Shown: positions 25,915 to 39,219 of the stretch, piece after piece | Numbering within the stretch: the stretch's first letter is position 1 | How the letters are laid out: each line of letters begins with the position of its first letter | NCBI RefSeq assembly: GCF_000378445.1 | Contig: NZ_KB899735.1 | Coordinates: 1-43,974 of the forward strand | Source of the DNA: Deinococcus aquatilis DSM 23025 | GTDB lineage: Bacteria; Deinococcota; Deinococci; Deinococcales; Deinococcaceae | Direction of reading: 5' to 3' | DNA length: 43,974 nt | Program-made: the position numbers and the translations under genes | Notes under the pieces: model-generated | Told to the model about the DNA's origin: nothing | Databases searched by the model: none | Seen by the model: the letters and a program-made list of their open reading frames with translations, nothing else

Positions 25915-27029
25915 AGCTCGGCAGCGACGCTTCGCGAATCGAGTGGCCCCCCACCCCCGATGGCGACTACGCCCGGCGCGCCTTGACGCCCCTGTTGCAG
26001 CGGGGTGCAGCAACGTTCGTCACCAATGCCAGGGTACGGGTGGCGGTGCTGACTGACGCCCAGACAGCCCTGCCGATCACCTTTGATCCTGGCTGGCATG
26101 ACAGTTTCACGGTATCGCCGGTCACGCACCTGGTGCACTACGCCGCGCAGGAGCTGTACCAACTGGGCCGGGCCGCCCCACTGGCCGCGCCGCTGCTGAG
26201 AGGCCTGGGCCTGGGCCTGCGCGGTCTGGGATTTGAGCGGACGGTGTACGTCAACAACTGGCTGCTCTCCACCAACCTGTACCCGCACCTGACACCGGAA
26301 CAACTGCGGGAAGCGACCCACACCCTGCTGGCCGCCTTTCCCGACCGGCCGCTGGCCTGGCGGTCTCTGGATACGGCACGCCATGCGCTGCTGATCGGCA
26401 CGTTGGAGGCGGCTGGCTATCTGCGGCTCCCCAGCCGCCTGGTCACGTACCAAGACCCACGTGAGGCGGCCTTCTGGCGCAATGCCCAGCTGCGCAACGA
26501 CGCCAGCCGCACCCGCCGTCCGGCAGCTGAGCCGGTGCTGCACGACGCTTTCACCGATGCTGATTTGCGTACGGCCCTCACGCTGTACCAGCAGTTGTAT
26601 CTGGGAAAATACTCCACCTACAATCCGCAGTTCACCCTGCCTTTTTTGCAGCTGGCGCACCGTCAGCGGCTGCTGGAGTTGCGAGGATTACGGGTGGACG
26701 GAGTCCTCAAGGCGGTACGGGGCAGCGTGAGACGCGCAGGCGTGATGACCTCACCTGTGTTCGGGTATGACCTCAGCGCTCCTCAGAAGGAAGGCTGGTA
26801 CCGGCGGTTGAGTCTGGGCGTGCTACAGGACGCCCGGCAAGAAGGCCTGCTGGTCAATGCCAGCGGCGGTGTCGGAGCCTTCAAACGCGCCCGTGGCGGT
26901 GTGGCTGTACCGGAGTACACGCTGGTATTTACCGCCCACCTGCCCAAAGCCCAGCAGCAGACCTGGACACTCCTGGCAAGTTTGCTGGAGCGCTTTCTTC
27001 TGCCGTTTCTGATCGAGCACGACCTTTAG
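25911..27029 (+). CDS. GNAT-like acyltransferase, partner of ATP-grasp
   Basis: The product (372 aa) is translationally coupled to the ATP-grasp gene by an ATGA overlap. The N-terminal part has THLVHYAAQELYQLG and GLGFERTVYVNNWLLSTNLYPHLT. The C-terminal half, with LYQQLYLGKYSTYNPQFTLPF, LELRGLRVDGVLKAVRG and VNASGGVGAFKRARGG, looks like a GNAT/FemAB-type acyltransferase fold. I see no decisive acetyl-CoA motif, so the assignment is tentative. With the ligase it could assemble a small amide or peptide-like product. No signal peptide or membrane segment is present. Confidence 0.55.
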   Translation: MKLGSDASRIEWPPTPDGDYARRALTPLLQRGAATFVTNARVRVAVLTDAQTALPITFDPGWHDSFTVSPVTHLVHYAAQELYQLGRAAPLAAPLLRGLGLGLRGLGFERTVYVNNWLLSTNLYPHLTPEQLREATHTLLAAFPDRPLAWRSLDTARHALLIGTLEAAGYLRLPSRLVTYQDPREAAFWRNAQLRNDASRTRRPAAEPVLHDAFTDADLRTALTLYQQLYLGKYSTYNPQFTLPFLQLAHRQRLLELRGLRVDGVLKAVRGSVRRAGVMTSPVFGYDLSAPQKEGWYRRLSLGVLQDARQEGLLVNASGGVGAFKRARGGVAVPEYTLVFTAHLPKAQQQTWTLLASLLERFLLPFLIEHDL

Positions 27030-27047
27030 GGCGGCTGGCCCTCTGAC

Positions 27048-27160
27048 TGTGGTGCTCCCGATCCAGCTGGACGATATCGACCTTGCCAGAGGAAACGAAC
27101 ACCTGACGATGCTGGGTAAGGGAGCACAAACGCCGGACGGTACTGCTTGAACCCTCCCGG
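27048..27160 (+). pseudogene. Tyrosine recombinase internal fragment
   Basis: The frame reads QLDDIDLARGNEHLTMLGKG and, after a one-base shift, HKRRTVLLEP. This is the stretch after the first catalytic Arg in XerC/D-type integrases, including the beta-hairpin Lys region. Flanking domains are missing. It is a different part of the enzyme from the stump at 8674-8895. Confidence 0.6.
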
Positions 27161-27628
27161 CCTGATCTGAGTGCCCCTGGGCGAAAACGGATTCATTCCC
27201 TGCGTCTGCTGAGCCGCACCATGCTCTGTGCCCTGCGGACTGGAGGTGTCTGGTGTCCCTTCCTCCTGAATTTTCCGAGCTGGTGCGCGGTCTAAGCCCA
27301 ATTTCGGACATGGCACATCCATGGAGTGCCCCAAGAACGGAAGCGTTGAGCAGCCGGACGAACCGCTCAGCTCACGGCAGGCAGGATTGATGGTCAAAGC
27401 GCGAAAACCAACGCGGCAGGTGGCATGATTCGGCTGCTGCTCGGGAGGCTCGCTCAGGACCCGCCTCCGGACAATGCACAAACACTCCCCTCATGAGCTG
27501 GGCTTCCCGGTCTGCTGCGCCGGGTGCTGTGCTGCGCGGATGGAAAGTGCCAAGAAGGCACTGGCCGTCCTCTGCCGCCTCGTCTTCTGAAATCCCCCAC
27601 GCTTCACGGGTTCAGCCACTGCTTTGCC
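27161..27628. other. Intergenic region, no gene recognised
   Basis: Composition is GC-rich with only short shadow frames. No RNA or transposon end was recognised. Confidence 0.4.
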
Positions 27629-27634
27629 TATGCT
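27629..27634 (+). promoter_or_regulatory. -10 element, leaderless start of 27641 gene
   Basis: TATGCT is followed by six bases and then GTG 27641, placing the transcription start on the start codon. The bases GGAGGA between them lie too close to the codon to act as a normal ribosome-binding site. Confidence 0.5.
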
Positions 27635-27640
27635 GGAGGA

Positions 27641-28159
27641 GTGAAACGCCTTTGCTTTGCGCTACTTAGCCTGCTCCTGCTGGCCCCTCCTCCCCTGGCA
27701 GAGCGGGTCACGGTGCCCGGCACCACGGTCAGTATCAATGTGCCGACCGGATTTATTCCCATGCCTCCCGATGTTCTTCAACTCAAATATTCACGTGGCG
27801 GGTTGCCGCCTGCTCAGGTCTACTCCACACCCGGTCCGAATTGGGAAGTCAACATTGCCTTCGCCCTCAGGAATGTAGCGCTGCCCAAGAGCGATCTGCT
27901 TTCTGTGCAGAAATCTCTGGAGAATTCGGTCAATAAAACGCCGGGCTTTCGCTGGGTCAAGCGTGGTATCGAGCGCGTGGGCGGGCGAGACTGGATCGTG
28001 CTTCGATTCTGGGTAAATGGATTGGACACTCCAATCTACAACCATTTACGTGTGAGTGCCGAGGGCCAGCAGACGCTGTTGGTGACGGCCAATGTGACCA
28101 AAAAGCTGTATGCCAAATATGCGCCTCAGCTGGACGCCGCGATGCAAAGCCTGAAGTAA
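27641..28159 (+). CDS. Exported hypothetical protein
   Basis: The frame is open from 27524, but GTG 27641 gives KRLCFALLSLLLLAPPPLA, a clear signal peptide, and a -10 box sits six bases upstream. The 172-aa product has a mature part opening VTVPGTTVSINVPTGFIPMPP, with a strand/helix pattern ending YAPQLDAAMQSLK. This resembles small DcrB/DUF1795-like secreted proteins. Function is unknown; it should act outside the cytoplasmic membrane. Confidence 0.7.
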   Translation: MKRLCFALLSLLLLAPPPLAERVTVPGTTVSINVPTGFIPMPPDVLQLKYSRGGLPPAQVYSTPGPNWEVNIAFALRNVALPKSDLLSVQKSLENSVNKTPGFRWVKRGIERVGGRDWIVLRFWVNGLDTPIYNHLRVSAEGQQTLLVTANVTKKLYAKYAPQLDAAMQSLK

Positions 28160-28223
28160 CGTAGCCAGAGCGGAATTGAAGGGGGCCTCCCGCAACACTG
28201 AGAGTGATTCAGTCTGAACACGA

Positions 28224-29111
28224 TCAGCGCAGGGCAGCTACGGCCCGCTCAACGAACCACCGGTGGCGCTCCCGCATGCTCCGCTCCATTTCGGGGTCCA
28301 GTCCCCAGGTATGCAACTTTCCTGCCGGTCGCAACGCCGCATACAAATCAAAGAGTGGCAACGCACTCAGGTCACGCTGTGAACGTGCCCTGTAAGTCTG
28401 GGTCAGCTCGTTCATCTCATCTTCTCCGAAGAAGAACAGCCATTCGAGCCGAGCATTGCCGACATCCATGAGGGAATCGCTGATACCAGCATCCTCCCAG
28501 TCAATCACTGCGGCCAGCTTCCCGCCATCCCACAGTACATTTCCCGGCCATACATCTCCATGTATGACCGCTCCTGCGCCGGTCAGAGACGGCCAGAAAT
28601 CGTCGAGTGCATCCCGGATCAATGTCTCCGAAAGCGTGTCGTCGGGCTGGGTGGGACGCGCAGGGAGTGACATTTTTTGGGGGAGAAATGCGGTATCCGC
28701 GTCTACCCGCACGTCTTGATGCAACCGCACGAGATATCTGGCGACAAGTGCGGCAGCCTGCGGAACTTCCGACAGCGTGAACTCGCTCGTTCCCTGTACA
28801 AACTCACTGACCAGAAGGGAACCAGGGATGAGGCTCGTGGAGTCGTCGAAGGCCAGGGGTTCTGGAACCGCGAGTCCTGCGCGGCGCAGCGTTTCAAGAA
28901 GCCTGAACTCGTCACGCGCGATATTTGGATTTCGGGCGCTGTCCAGTGCGCCGTATTGACGCACCACGACCGTCCTTACCTGACCCTTCGGTGCCAGCAG
29001 TTCCACAGCGGTCACGGTCGCAGATACGCCGCCGTGGAGCGGCCACGCCCGAACGACTTGATGGTGAGCATGGCTGGGGCGCAGCAGGCGACTGAACAAC
29101 GCAAGATCCAC
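28224..29111 (-). CDS. Aminoglycoside phosphotransferase-fold kinase
   Basis: The product (295 aa) has the APH/choline-kinase fold. The catalytic loop HGDVWPGNVLW carries the base Asp and the Asn, and IDWEDAG carries the metal-binding Asp. An N-terminal lobe with VVVRQYG supplies the nucleotide-binding Lys/Arg region. The family includes enzymes that phosphorylate aminoglycosides, macrolides, homoserine or sugars, and the substrate cannot be assigned. Nothing suggests a resistance cassette around it. It converges with the exported-protein gene. Confidence 0.8.
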   Translation of the reverse strand: MDLALFSRLLRPSHAHHQVVRAWPLHGGVSATVTAVELLAPKGQVRTVVVRQYGALDSARNPNIARDEFRLLETLRRAGLAVPEPLAFDDSTSLIPGSLLVSEFVQGTSEFTLSEVPQAAALVARYLVRLHQDVRVDADTAFLPQKMSLPARPTQPDDTLSETLIRDALDDFWPSLTGAGAVIHGDVWPGNVLWDGGKLAAVIDWEDAGISDSLMDVGNARLEWLFFFGEDEMNELTQTYRARSQRDLSALPLFDLYAALRPAGKLHTWGLDPEMERSMRERHRWFVERAVAALR

Positions 29112-29590
29112 AGGGTGGATGGTAACGCGAAAGAGCGGGGGGAAGGAGATCAGTATTGGACTGAGCCGGAAGTACCGGTTCAGCAGGCAAGTTACCTCTA
29201 CGGCATGTAGGCACAGTGGGCTGGCCCTTGAAAAACCAGGCTGAATGTTTGAACTCTGGGGACGCCTTGGTTTCCAAGAAGCGTCTCATGTCATTGACGA
29301 AGGCGCATGCGGGCCTGGGTAGGAGAGTGGGCTGCACCGCTCAGCAGCTGATAACTTCACTTTTTGATCGTACTGGACGGCGTAAATAAGGTTTCTCTTC
29401 TGTTCCCCGACAGGAATGATCAGAGGGAGTTTCGGCTCACGAAGCATTTTGCTCCTACATCAGTGTGTGGGGAAGAGAGGAGAAAACCCCTCACCTGCGC
29501 TGCTGCCTGAGCGAGGGATTTTTTGTTCAGATGGGTTCAATATTCCCTTTCCGTCACTCCAAGTCTTCCTCTCCATCAGGCCAATTCCCT
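29112..29590. other. Intergenic region, weak terminator candidate
   Basis: CCCTC (about 29488) and GAGGG (about 29514) bracket an imperfect hairpin followed by ATTTTTTG, a possible terminator for plus-strand transcription. No gene is called. Promoter elements for the next genes begin at 29591. Confidence 0.4.
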
Positions 29591-29596
29591 TACACT
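29591..29596 (+). promoter_or_regulatory. -10 element before small leader ORF
   Basis: TACACT is followed by five bases and ATG 29602, so this transcript is again probably leaderless. No good -35 is seen. Confidence 0.45.
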
Positions 29597-29601
29597 AGGG
29601 T

Positions 29602-29658
29602 ATGTTCCGTCAGCTTCCTCCTCAGATTCCTGCCCCTCCTGCTCACCTGCGGTTGTGA
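29602..29658 (+). CDS. Possible 18-aa leader ORF coupled to RR gene
   Basis: ATG 29602 opens MFRQLPPQIPAPPAHLRL. Its TGA (29656-29658) overlaps the GTG start of the response regulator in GTGA. It is Pro-rich, with two PP pairs (one QLPPQ, one APPA), which can slow ribosomes. It may be only a device to deliver ribosomes to the next start in a leaderless transcript. Too short for usual gene calling. Confidence 0.45.
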   Translation: MFRQLPPQIPAPPAHLRL

Positions 29659-30089
29659 CCCGGCCCCTGCGGATTCTGTTGGTCGATGACAGTCCCATGG
29701 ATCGTCAGCTGGCTGAAACCGCCTTTGACCTTCTGGATCAGCCATGTACCTTCCAGACCGCTGACAGCGGACAGGACGCTCTGTGGATGCTGATGACGCC
29801 TGCTGCCGTCATCCCAGATGTCATCCTGCTGGACATCAATATGCCCGGCATGACCGGCTTCGAACTGCTCTCGGTGCTCAAGACCCACCCCAACCTGAGC
29901 GTGATTCCGGTGGTGATGCTCACCACGTCCAGCCGTGACGCCGACATCACCCGCGCCTATACCCTGCACGCCAGCGCCTACCTCATCAAATCCATTGATT
30001 TCCAGCATTTCCTGTGCCAACTCAAGAAGTTGCTTGAGTTCTGGAGTCAGGCCCGCTCGACCACCTGGCCACAGATGATCTCTGTATGA
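29655..30089 (+). CDS. Single-domain response regulator
   Basis: The product (144 aa from GTG 29655) is a CheY-like receiver with no output domain. The acidic pocket is Asp11-Asp12, the phosphorylated Asp is Asp60 in ILLDINMPGMTG, the Thr/Ser switch is in VMLTTSS, and the Lys is Lys112 in YLIKS. This Rcp1-type receiver usually pairs with a bacteriophytochrome or hybrid kinase. No kinase gene lies nearby. The upstream in-frame extension lacks receiver residues, so GTG is preferred. A second receiver follows 39 bp on. Confidence 0.88.
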   Translation: MTRPLRILLVDDSPMDRQLAETAFDLLDQPCTFQTADSGQDALWMLMTPAAVIPDVILLDINMPGMTGFELLSVLKTHPNLSVIPVVMLTTSSRDADITRAYTLHASAYLIKSIDFQHFLCQLKKLLEFWSQARSTTWPQMISV

Positions 30090-30128
30090 AGTGCCGCAAT
30101 CGGAGGCTGCCCGTAGACTGAGCCGCAT

Positions 30129-30536
30129 ATGGATCAGTTTCCCAGCCAGGAATCGATGACGGCGGTCATGGTCCGGCGGGTCTTGATCATCGAGGACTGT
30201 CTGGAAGACGCGCTGCTGTTGGGGCTGGCCTTTGAAGATCACGCACCTGAGGTGCAGGTCGAGGCGATTTCGGACGGGGCCACTGCCCTGGCTTACGTCC
30301 AGTCGGCCGAACCCCCTCAGGTGGTGGTGCTGGATCTACATCTGCCGGGACAGACCGGAGTCGAGGTGCTGAAGCAGTTGCAAGAAGTGGCTGGAGCGGT
30401 GCAGGTGGTGTGCTGGAGCAGTCACGCCCATCCGAAGGAAGTGGAAGCGGTGCTGGCGTGCGGCGCGGCCTACCTGGAAAAGCCCCGGGAAATCACGGGC
30501 TTTGGCCGGCTCGTTCAGACCCTGCTGACACTTTGA
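30129..30536 (+). CDS. Second single-domain response regulator
   Basis: The product (135 aa) is another receiver. Glu22-Asp23 form the acidic pocket, Asp69 in VVVLDLHLPGQTG is the phosphorylation site, the Ser/Thr switch is in VCWSSHA, and the Lys is in YLEKPRE. It is divergent from the preceding receiver, not a recent copy. A TAGACT -10-like box lies 9 nt before the ATG. The pair may act in one phosphorelay with a remote kinase. Confidence 0.85.
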   Translation: MDQFPSQESMTAVMVRRVLIIEDCLEDALLLGLAFEDHAPEVQVEAISDGATALAYVQSAEPPQVVVLDLHLPGQTGVEVLKQLQEVAGAVQVVCWSSHAHPKEVEAVLACGAAYLEKPREITGFGRLVQTLLTL

Positions 30537-30772
30537 ATTTTGAGCGTCGTGACCCTGGTGGGCGGGCGTACACCTGAATGATTGTTCGACAGGATGATTG
30601 TTTCAGTGTCATCCCAATCAACTTCGGCCTCGCCCCGGTTTTGGTTGAGAGATGAGGTGTTTTTTAAGCTCGGGTTTGATCTTCGCAACCTTCTCGTCAG
30701 ATTCGTCACTCTAGGCTGAGTCATGAACTGCGCCTCTGATTCCTCCTTGCCGCTCTGTCATCTCCGCACCCG

Positions 30773-31000
30773 ATGAGGGAGAGCGATTGGCGGGCTTGGG
30801 TCGACAGCCTGCCCTCGTCTCGTCCTCAGCTGCAAGAGGTTCAGGCTCATCTGGAACGTCAAGCGGTACTTGCTGAGGTACGACTCACCGCCGCCATCTG
30901 GAAAGGAGGCCGCAAGGCCGAGGAGCGAACGGTACGCGTGGAACTCAACGACTTGAACAGCCAACTGCTGTTTATCCGAACACAGTTGAAAGTGGTCTGA
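30773..31000 (+). CDS. Small hypothetical protein
   Basis: The product (75 aa) begins MRESDWRAWVDSLPSSRPQ and ends in NSQLLFIRTQLKVV, with helix-forming, charge-rich residues. I do not recognise it. The downstream frames continue immediately in another phase (see next entry), so it could be the front part of a frameshifted longer gene. Confidence 0.4.
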   Translation: MRESDWRAWVDSLPSSRPQLQEVQAHLERQAVLAEVRLTAAIWKGGRKAEERTVRVELNDLNSQLLFIRTQLKVV

Positions 31001-31002
31001 TC

Positions 31003-31611
31003 CCGCGCCATGACGCTGTTTCTGGCTCCAGTCGCGCTGCTCTGGACGATGAAAAATGGTACGCCACTCACGGTCTTCAGTGGATATCCCCCTCTGTGGT
31101 CCTGCTGGAGGCACAGCGGTTCTCTGTGAAGGACTTTCAGGCGTTATACGAGCGTGATTATTTTCTCTGCGGACACCCCCGGGTCACTTTGTAGGGCCAG
31201 GACATCGTCTGGTGCGCGGCCAGCATGACGCGGGCCTGGTTCTCTGGCCTGGCGAAGAGAATAAAACGGTCGCCAGCAGCAACCGCTTCCGGGTCGCGCC
31301 GCCCCTACCCGGTGCAGCGTTGGGACATCCTGGGGGGTCCTCAAGGCATACGAGCGCTACCGACTGAGTCCAGAAGTGCTGACGAGCAGCGACGTGTATG
31401 CTATGCAGGTTGCGCTGCAGGACGCTCAAGCCGCTGACAGCAGTCTGAGCACCCGCAAAAGCCCTTCTGGCAGGCCGTGGATCTGTACAGGAGTGAATAC
31501 CTGCCCGACATGCACACAGCATGGGTCAGCGCTGTCCATGAGGAGTACAAGAACCGTCCTGTGCGGGCCACACTGGAACTGTCGAAGCTGCACTGTGAGA
31601 CGGGCCAGTAA
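31003..31611 (+). pseudogene. Frameshifted gene of unknown function
   Basis: Successive frames show protein-like segments in one direction. DDEKWYATHGLQWISPSVV..DFQALYERDYF stops at 31192. QHDAGLVLWPGEENKTVASSNRF follows in a second frame, VLKAYERYRLSPEVL in a third, and finally HPQKPFWQAVDLYRSEYLPDMHTAWVSAV..LELSKLH to TAA at 31609-31611. The segments keep the same order and their codon use looks coding. Together they suggest a gene broken by two or three small indels. I do not recognise its family. Confidence 0.5.
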
Positions 31612-31770
31612 AAATGAATCGAGAGTCTGCCTGCGCGGCGCGGCTCAGGTGGGATCGAGGTTATCCGGCCCCAGCTTGAACGGCTGGCCTGCACCGGAAT
31701 GTCAGACGCAGCAGCGAGGCCACAGTCGTTTCACCACCGCCGGAGTCCGGGGCGGTGATTGCCCGACGCT

Positions 31771-33429
31771 TCATGCTGGCTCCAGGATTTGCCACCGGGC
31801 ACCCAACGCCTGGGCCAGCTGTGAGGCGCGTCCCAGGCGCACCTGCCCCGACTCGGTGTCCACCACCAGAGCAGCCTTGCCCCGCAGGCCCGCCGCCGCC
31901 GTCAGCGCGTCTGTCCAGGCGTCGGAACCCGGAGTCAACGGCACATTGGCGCGGCCATCGGTAAAGAGAACCAGTTCGGCATGACGCAGACCCGCCAGCA
32001 TATCGGCAGCCAGGTGAAGGGCGTGGGCGAGGGGCGTGCGTCCCCCAGTCGGCGCGGTGCGAATCGCCTCCTCGGCAGCGGCGTCGTCAGTCGTCCAGTC
32101 TAAAGACACGGTCGCCCCGGTGCCGCGGAAGAGAATCAGAGCCGTCTGATCGCGCCGGGTGCGGCCAGCCAGCACCTCCAGCAGCGCTGCTTTCACTGCG
32201 CCCATTCGTCCAGAGATGCCCACGCTGCCGCTCGCGTCGGCCACGAACAGCACCCGCCGCCCGCCGTCCTCGGAAACAGGCGTGTGGAGATCCTGGGACG
32301 TGATCTGGACGCTGCCGCGCCCCAGGGCCGAGCGCAAGGTGGCTGGAACGTGAAGTTGCGTGGCCTGAGGGTCAGGTACCGCCCGTGTCCCGCCGTTCTG
32401 TGGACTGCCCTGCTGATGAGGGCGGCGCAGCACCGGTGGGCTGAGAGTCAGCGGAACAGTGACGGTGGTGGGGGCAAAGATGTGCTCCGGAACACTTGCG
32501 CCAGCCGGAGGAGGAGGGGCCGGAGAGGGGTCCGGCGATTCTCCTCCGGCGGGTGGGGGGGAGGGGGTCCGGCCCACACTTTGCCGGTGAAGGAGCGCAA
32601 AGGGCGCGACCCGGTGGAGGTCGGCCTCCTCAACCTCAATGCGGTGTTCGAGGGCGGCACAGGCCCGCGCCGCCCGGTGCAGTACCAGATCGGCGCGCAG
32701 GCTCCGCACCCCCGCCTGGCTGCTGAGGGTGGTGATGATTTCAAGCAGCGGGTCGGGTACGGTCACCTGCGGGAAACAGTGACGGGCCGACGCCAGCCGC
32801 TGCCCCAGCGCCGCTTGTGCCTCCTGCCACTGCTGAGCAAACGCGGTGGGATCAGCCTCAAAAGCCATACGCCGCCGGATAATCTCGGCGCGTTCGGCAG
32901 ACCCGTGCGGAGCCGAGACGTCGACACACAGCCCGAACCGATCCAGAAATTGAGGACGCAACTGGCCCTCTTCGGGATTCATGCTGCCCACCAGTGCGAA
33001 GCGGGCAGATTGCTCGGCACTCAGGGTATCGCGCTGCACCCGCACCACGCCCATGGCTGAGGCGTCCAGCAGCAGGTCGACCAGATGGTCAGGCAGCAGG
33101 TTGACCTCATCGATATAGAGCAGGCCACCATCAGCCTGGGCCAGCAGCCCGGATTTGAGGCGGGCCTCACCCCGCAGCGCCGCGTCGAGGTCAAGGGTAC
33201 CGATTACGCGGTCCTCGGTGGCTCCCAGCGGCAAGTTGACGAAGGGTGCAGGGGCGTCTGAATCTGGCGGAAGTAGCTGCGCCAACCCGCGTGCCGCCGT
33301 GCTTTTCGCTGCGCCCCGGTCACCCCGGATCAGCAGGCCGCCCACACTCGGAGCCACCGCCAGCAACGACAACGCAAAGAGCAGTTCTGGCTGATGGGCC
33401 ACAGCCGCCAGTGGATAATCAGGAGTCAT
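31771..33429 (-). CDS. Fused ChlI/ChlD-like metal chelatase subunit
   Basis: The product (552 aa) joins an AAA+ motor and a VWA domain, the role played by CobS/CobT or ChlI/ChlD with CobN or ChlH. Walker A is GDRGAAKST (residues 36-44), Walker B is [10 protein letters not shown], then a Pro-rich linker [16 protein letters not shown], and the MIDAS DASGSVG begins the VWA part. The ATG at 33429 overlaps the methyltransferase stop (ATGA). The longer open frame upstream is the shadow of that gene. Being last in the cobN operon, it most likely powers cobalt insertion. Confidence 0.88.
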   Translation of the reverse strand: MTPDYPLAAVAHQPELLFALSLLAVAPSVGGLLIRGDRGAAKSTAARGLAQLLPPDSDAPAPFVNLPLGATEDRVIGTLDLDAALRGEARLKSGLLAQADGGLLYIDEVNLLPDHLVDLLLDASAMGVVRVQRDTLSAEQSARFALVGSMNPEEGQLRPQFLDRFGLCVDVSAPHGSAERAEIIRRRMAFEADPTAFAQQWQEAQAALGQRLASARHCFPQVTVPDPLLEIITTLSSQAGVRSLRADLVLHRAARACAALEHRIEVEEADLHRVAPFALLHRQSVGRTPSPPPAGGESPDPSPAPPPPAGASVPEHIFAPTTVTVPLTLSPPVLRRPHQQGSPQNGGTRAVPDPQATQLHVPATLRSALGRGSVQITSQDLHTPVSEDGGRRVLFVADASGSVGISGRMGAVKAALLEVLAGRTRRDQTALILFRGTGATVSLDWTTDDAAAEEAIRTAPTGGRTPLAHALHLAADMLAGLRHAELVLFTDGRANVPLTPGSDAWTDALTAAAGLRGKAALVVDTESGQVRLGRASQLAQALGARWQILEPA

Positions 33430-34210
33430 GAATGAGCCTTTCGTACGTGCAGCACATGAACGTCGAATGTCCAGCGGTAGCGCCAGCCATCCTTGACCGC
33501 GGTGAGGTACGGCTGTAAAACTTCCAGCACCTCCGCCTCCGGAAGGGGAAGACGGGCCTGAGCCAGCAATGCAGCCGTGTGAGGAAAAGTCAGCTCGCGG
33601 ACCTCCCCGATCCGGTGAAGCTCCGGCTCCTCGCCCAATGCCTTCAGGGCACGGTGCAGGCTGGGAGCCCGCTGCGGGCGCGGTTGCCCTGCCAGGGTCC
33701 GGCGCAGGGTGACGTGTGGACTGCCCAGCCCGTCGTCTTCCAGCACAAACAAGTCGCGGCGGGCCAGACGCAGCAGACCCGTCAGTGCGCCGCGCAAATC
33801 GGGCAGGTACGCCAACGACCAAGCGCTCAGAACGGCGTCGTGTGGGGACAGCGTGGGATCACGTAAGGCGTCTCCGAGGGCTTGGCAACGGAGATTCACC
33901 TGCGCGGGCGGGTTCTTGCTGCGCAGCACGGCGAGCATCTCGGGCGAGTGATCCAGCGCTGTGACCTGCTGCACCTCACTGGCCAGTGGCAAGGTCAAGC
34001 GGCCCGTGCCCGCGCCCACGTCCAGCAGCGAGTGCGCGGGAGCCAGCCGCTCCCGCAGCCACGTCACGGTATTCGGCAGGGACGGCTGGCCCGCGTCGTA
34101 CCCGGCAGCCTTCTCTCGCCAGAACGCCAGATCGCGTTCAGGTTGCCAGCGCCCCGAGCGCACAGCCCGCACCTGCGCCGCCCACTCATCAAAAACGTCG
34201 GTTTGGAGGG

Positions 34211-34214
<4 letters not shown>
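33426..34214 (-). CDS. Class I SAM-dependent methyltransferase
   Basis: The product (262 aa) contains [16 protein letters not shown] (motif I), [11 protein letters not shown] (acidic ribose-binding loop), [14 protein letters not shown] and FVLEDDGLG. It has the overall seven-strand Rossmann pattern of small-molecule methyltransferases. It overlaps cobN at its start and the ChlI/D-like gene at its end by ATGA on both sides, so it is made together with the chelatase. It does not look like the known corrin-ring CobI/CbiL/CobJ enzymes. A role in corrinoid modification or in protecting an intermediate is possible only. Confidence 0.8.
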
Positions 34215-38523
<4,309 letters not shown>

Positions 38524-38527
<4 letters not shown>

Positions 38528-39219
38528 GCGGCCCGCGTGGGCACGCGGCCCAACCGACTCCATACCCGCAGGGCCAGCAGGACGGCAAACAGGACGAAGC
38601 CAAGTGGGTTGGCGATTTCGCCCAGGTCTACATCAGCAAGATCGCTCAGGGCAAAGGTCAGTGACAAGACGACCACCATCCAGCCCATCAACTGAGAGGC
38701 AACGCGCGCCCGCTGAGGATCGGCCTGCTGACCCCGCTGCAACTGAGATGCGAGCACGCCGTCCACGCCGTCGATCAGCACCATGCCCAGGGTAAAGACC
38801 AGCCCCAACACGAGCGGCGGCACATTGTTGCTCAGGGACAACGCCGAGAGCTGCGAACTGGTTTCCATGCCCACCGCCAGCAACAGGCCCATCAGAAAGG
38901 GACTGGACGCCAGAAAGGCGCGGCCCGGCGTGAACTGCGCGTGGACATGAGGGGGCGCGGGGCGGAGCAGCCGCCACAGGTTCAGTGCCGCTACTCCCAA
39001 AAACAGGTAGGGTGCCAGCCAACCCAGGCTGAACTTTTCGCCCAGACGCCCCACCAGCAGCGCCAGGAGGGTCACGACCAGCCCGTGCCCCAGCCCGAAC
39101 AGCACCCCGTTCCAGCGGCTGGGCCGCAGCCGTGAAAAGCCGTCGATAGCTGCCAGATGATCGGCGTCCATCCCGTGCCGCAGGCCCAAGATGAATACCA
39201 ATACCAGCGTCGTCACCAT
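38524..39219 (-). CDS. Nickel/cobalt transporter (NiCoT/HoxN-like)
   Basis: The product (231 aa) is an inner-membrane permease with about six to seven hydrophobic helices. The NiCoT signature [14 protein letters not shown] is at residues 14-27, followed by [16 protein letters not shown], and later [14 protein letters not shown]. In this B12 operon it most probably imports cobalt for CobN. It overlaps cobO by 7 bp and cobN by the ATGA junction. Confidence 0.88.

Noticed and set aside
33430..33822. N-terminal extension of the chelatase motor gene
   Set aside because: The extra 131 residues are Pro/Arg/Gly-rich and overlap the methyltransferase in another frame. ATG 33429 gives the family start.
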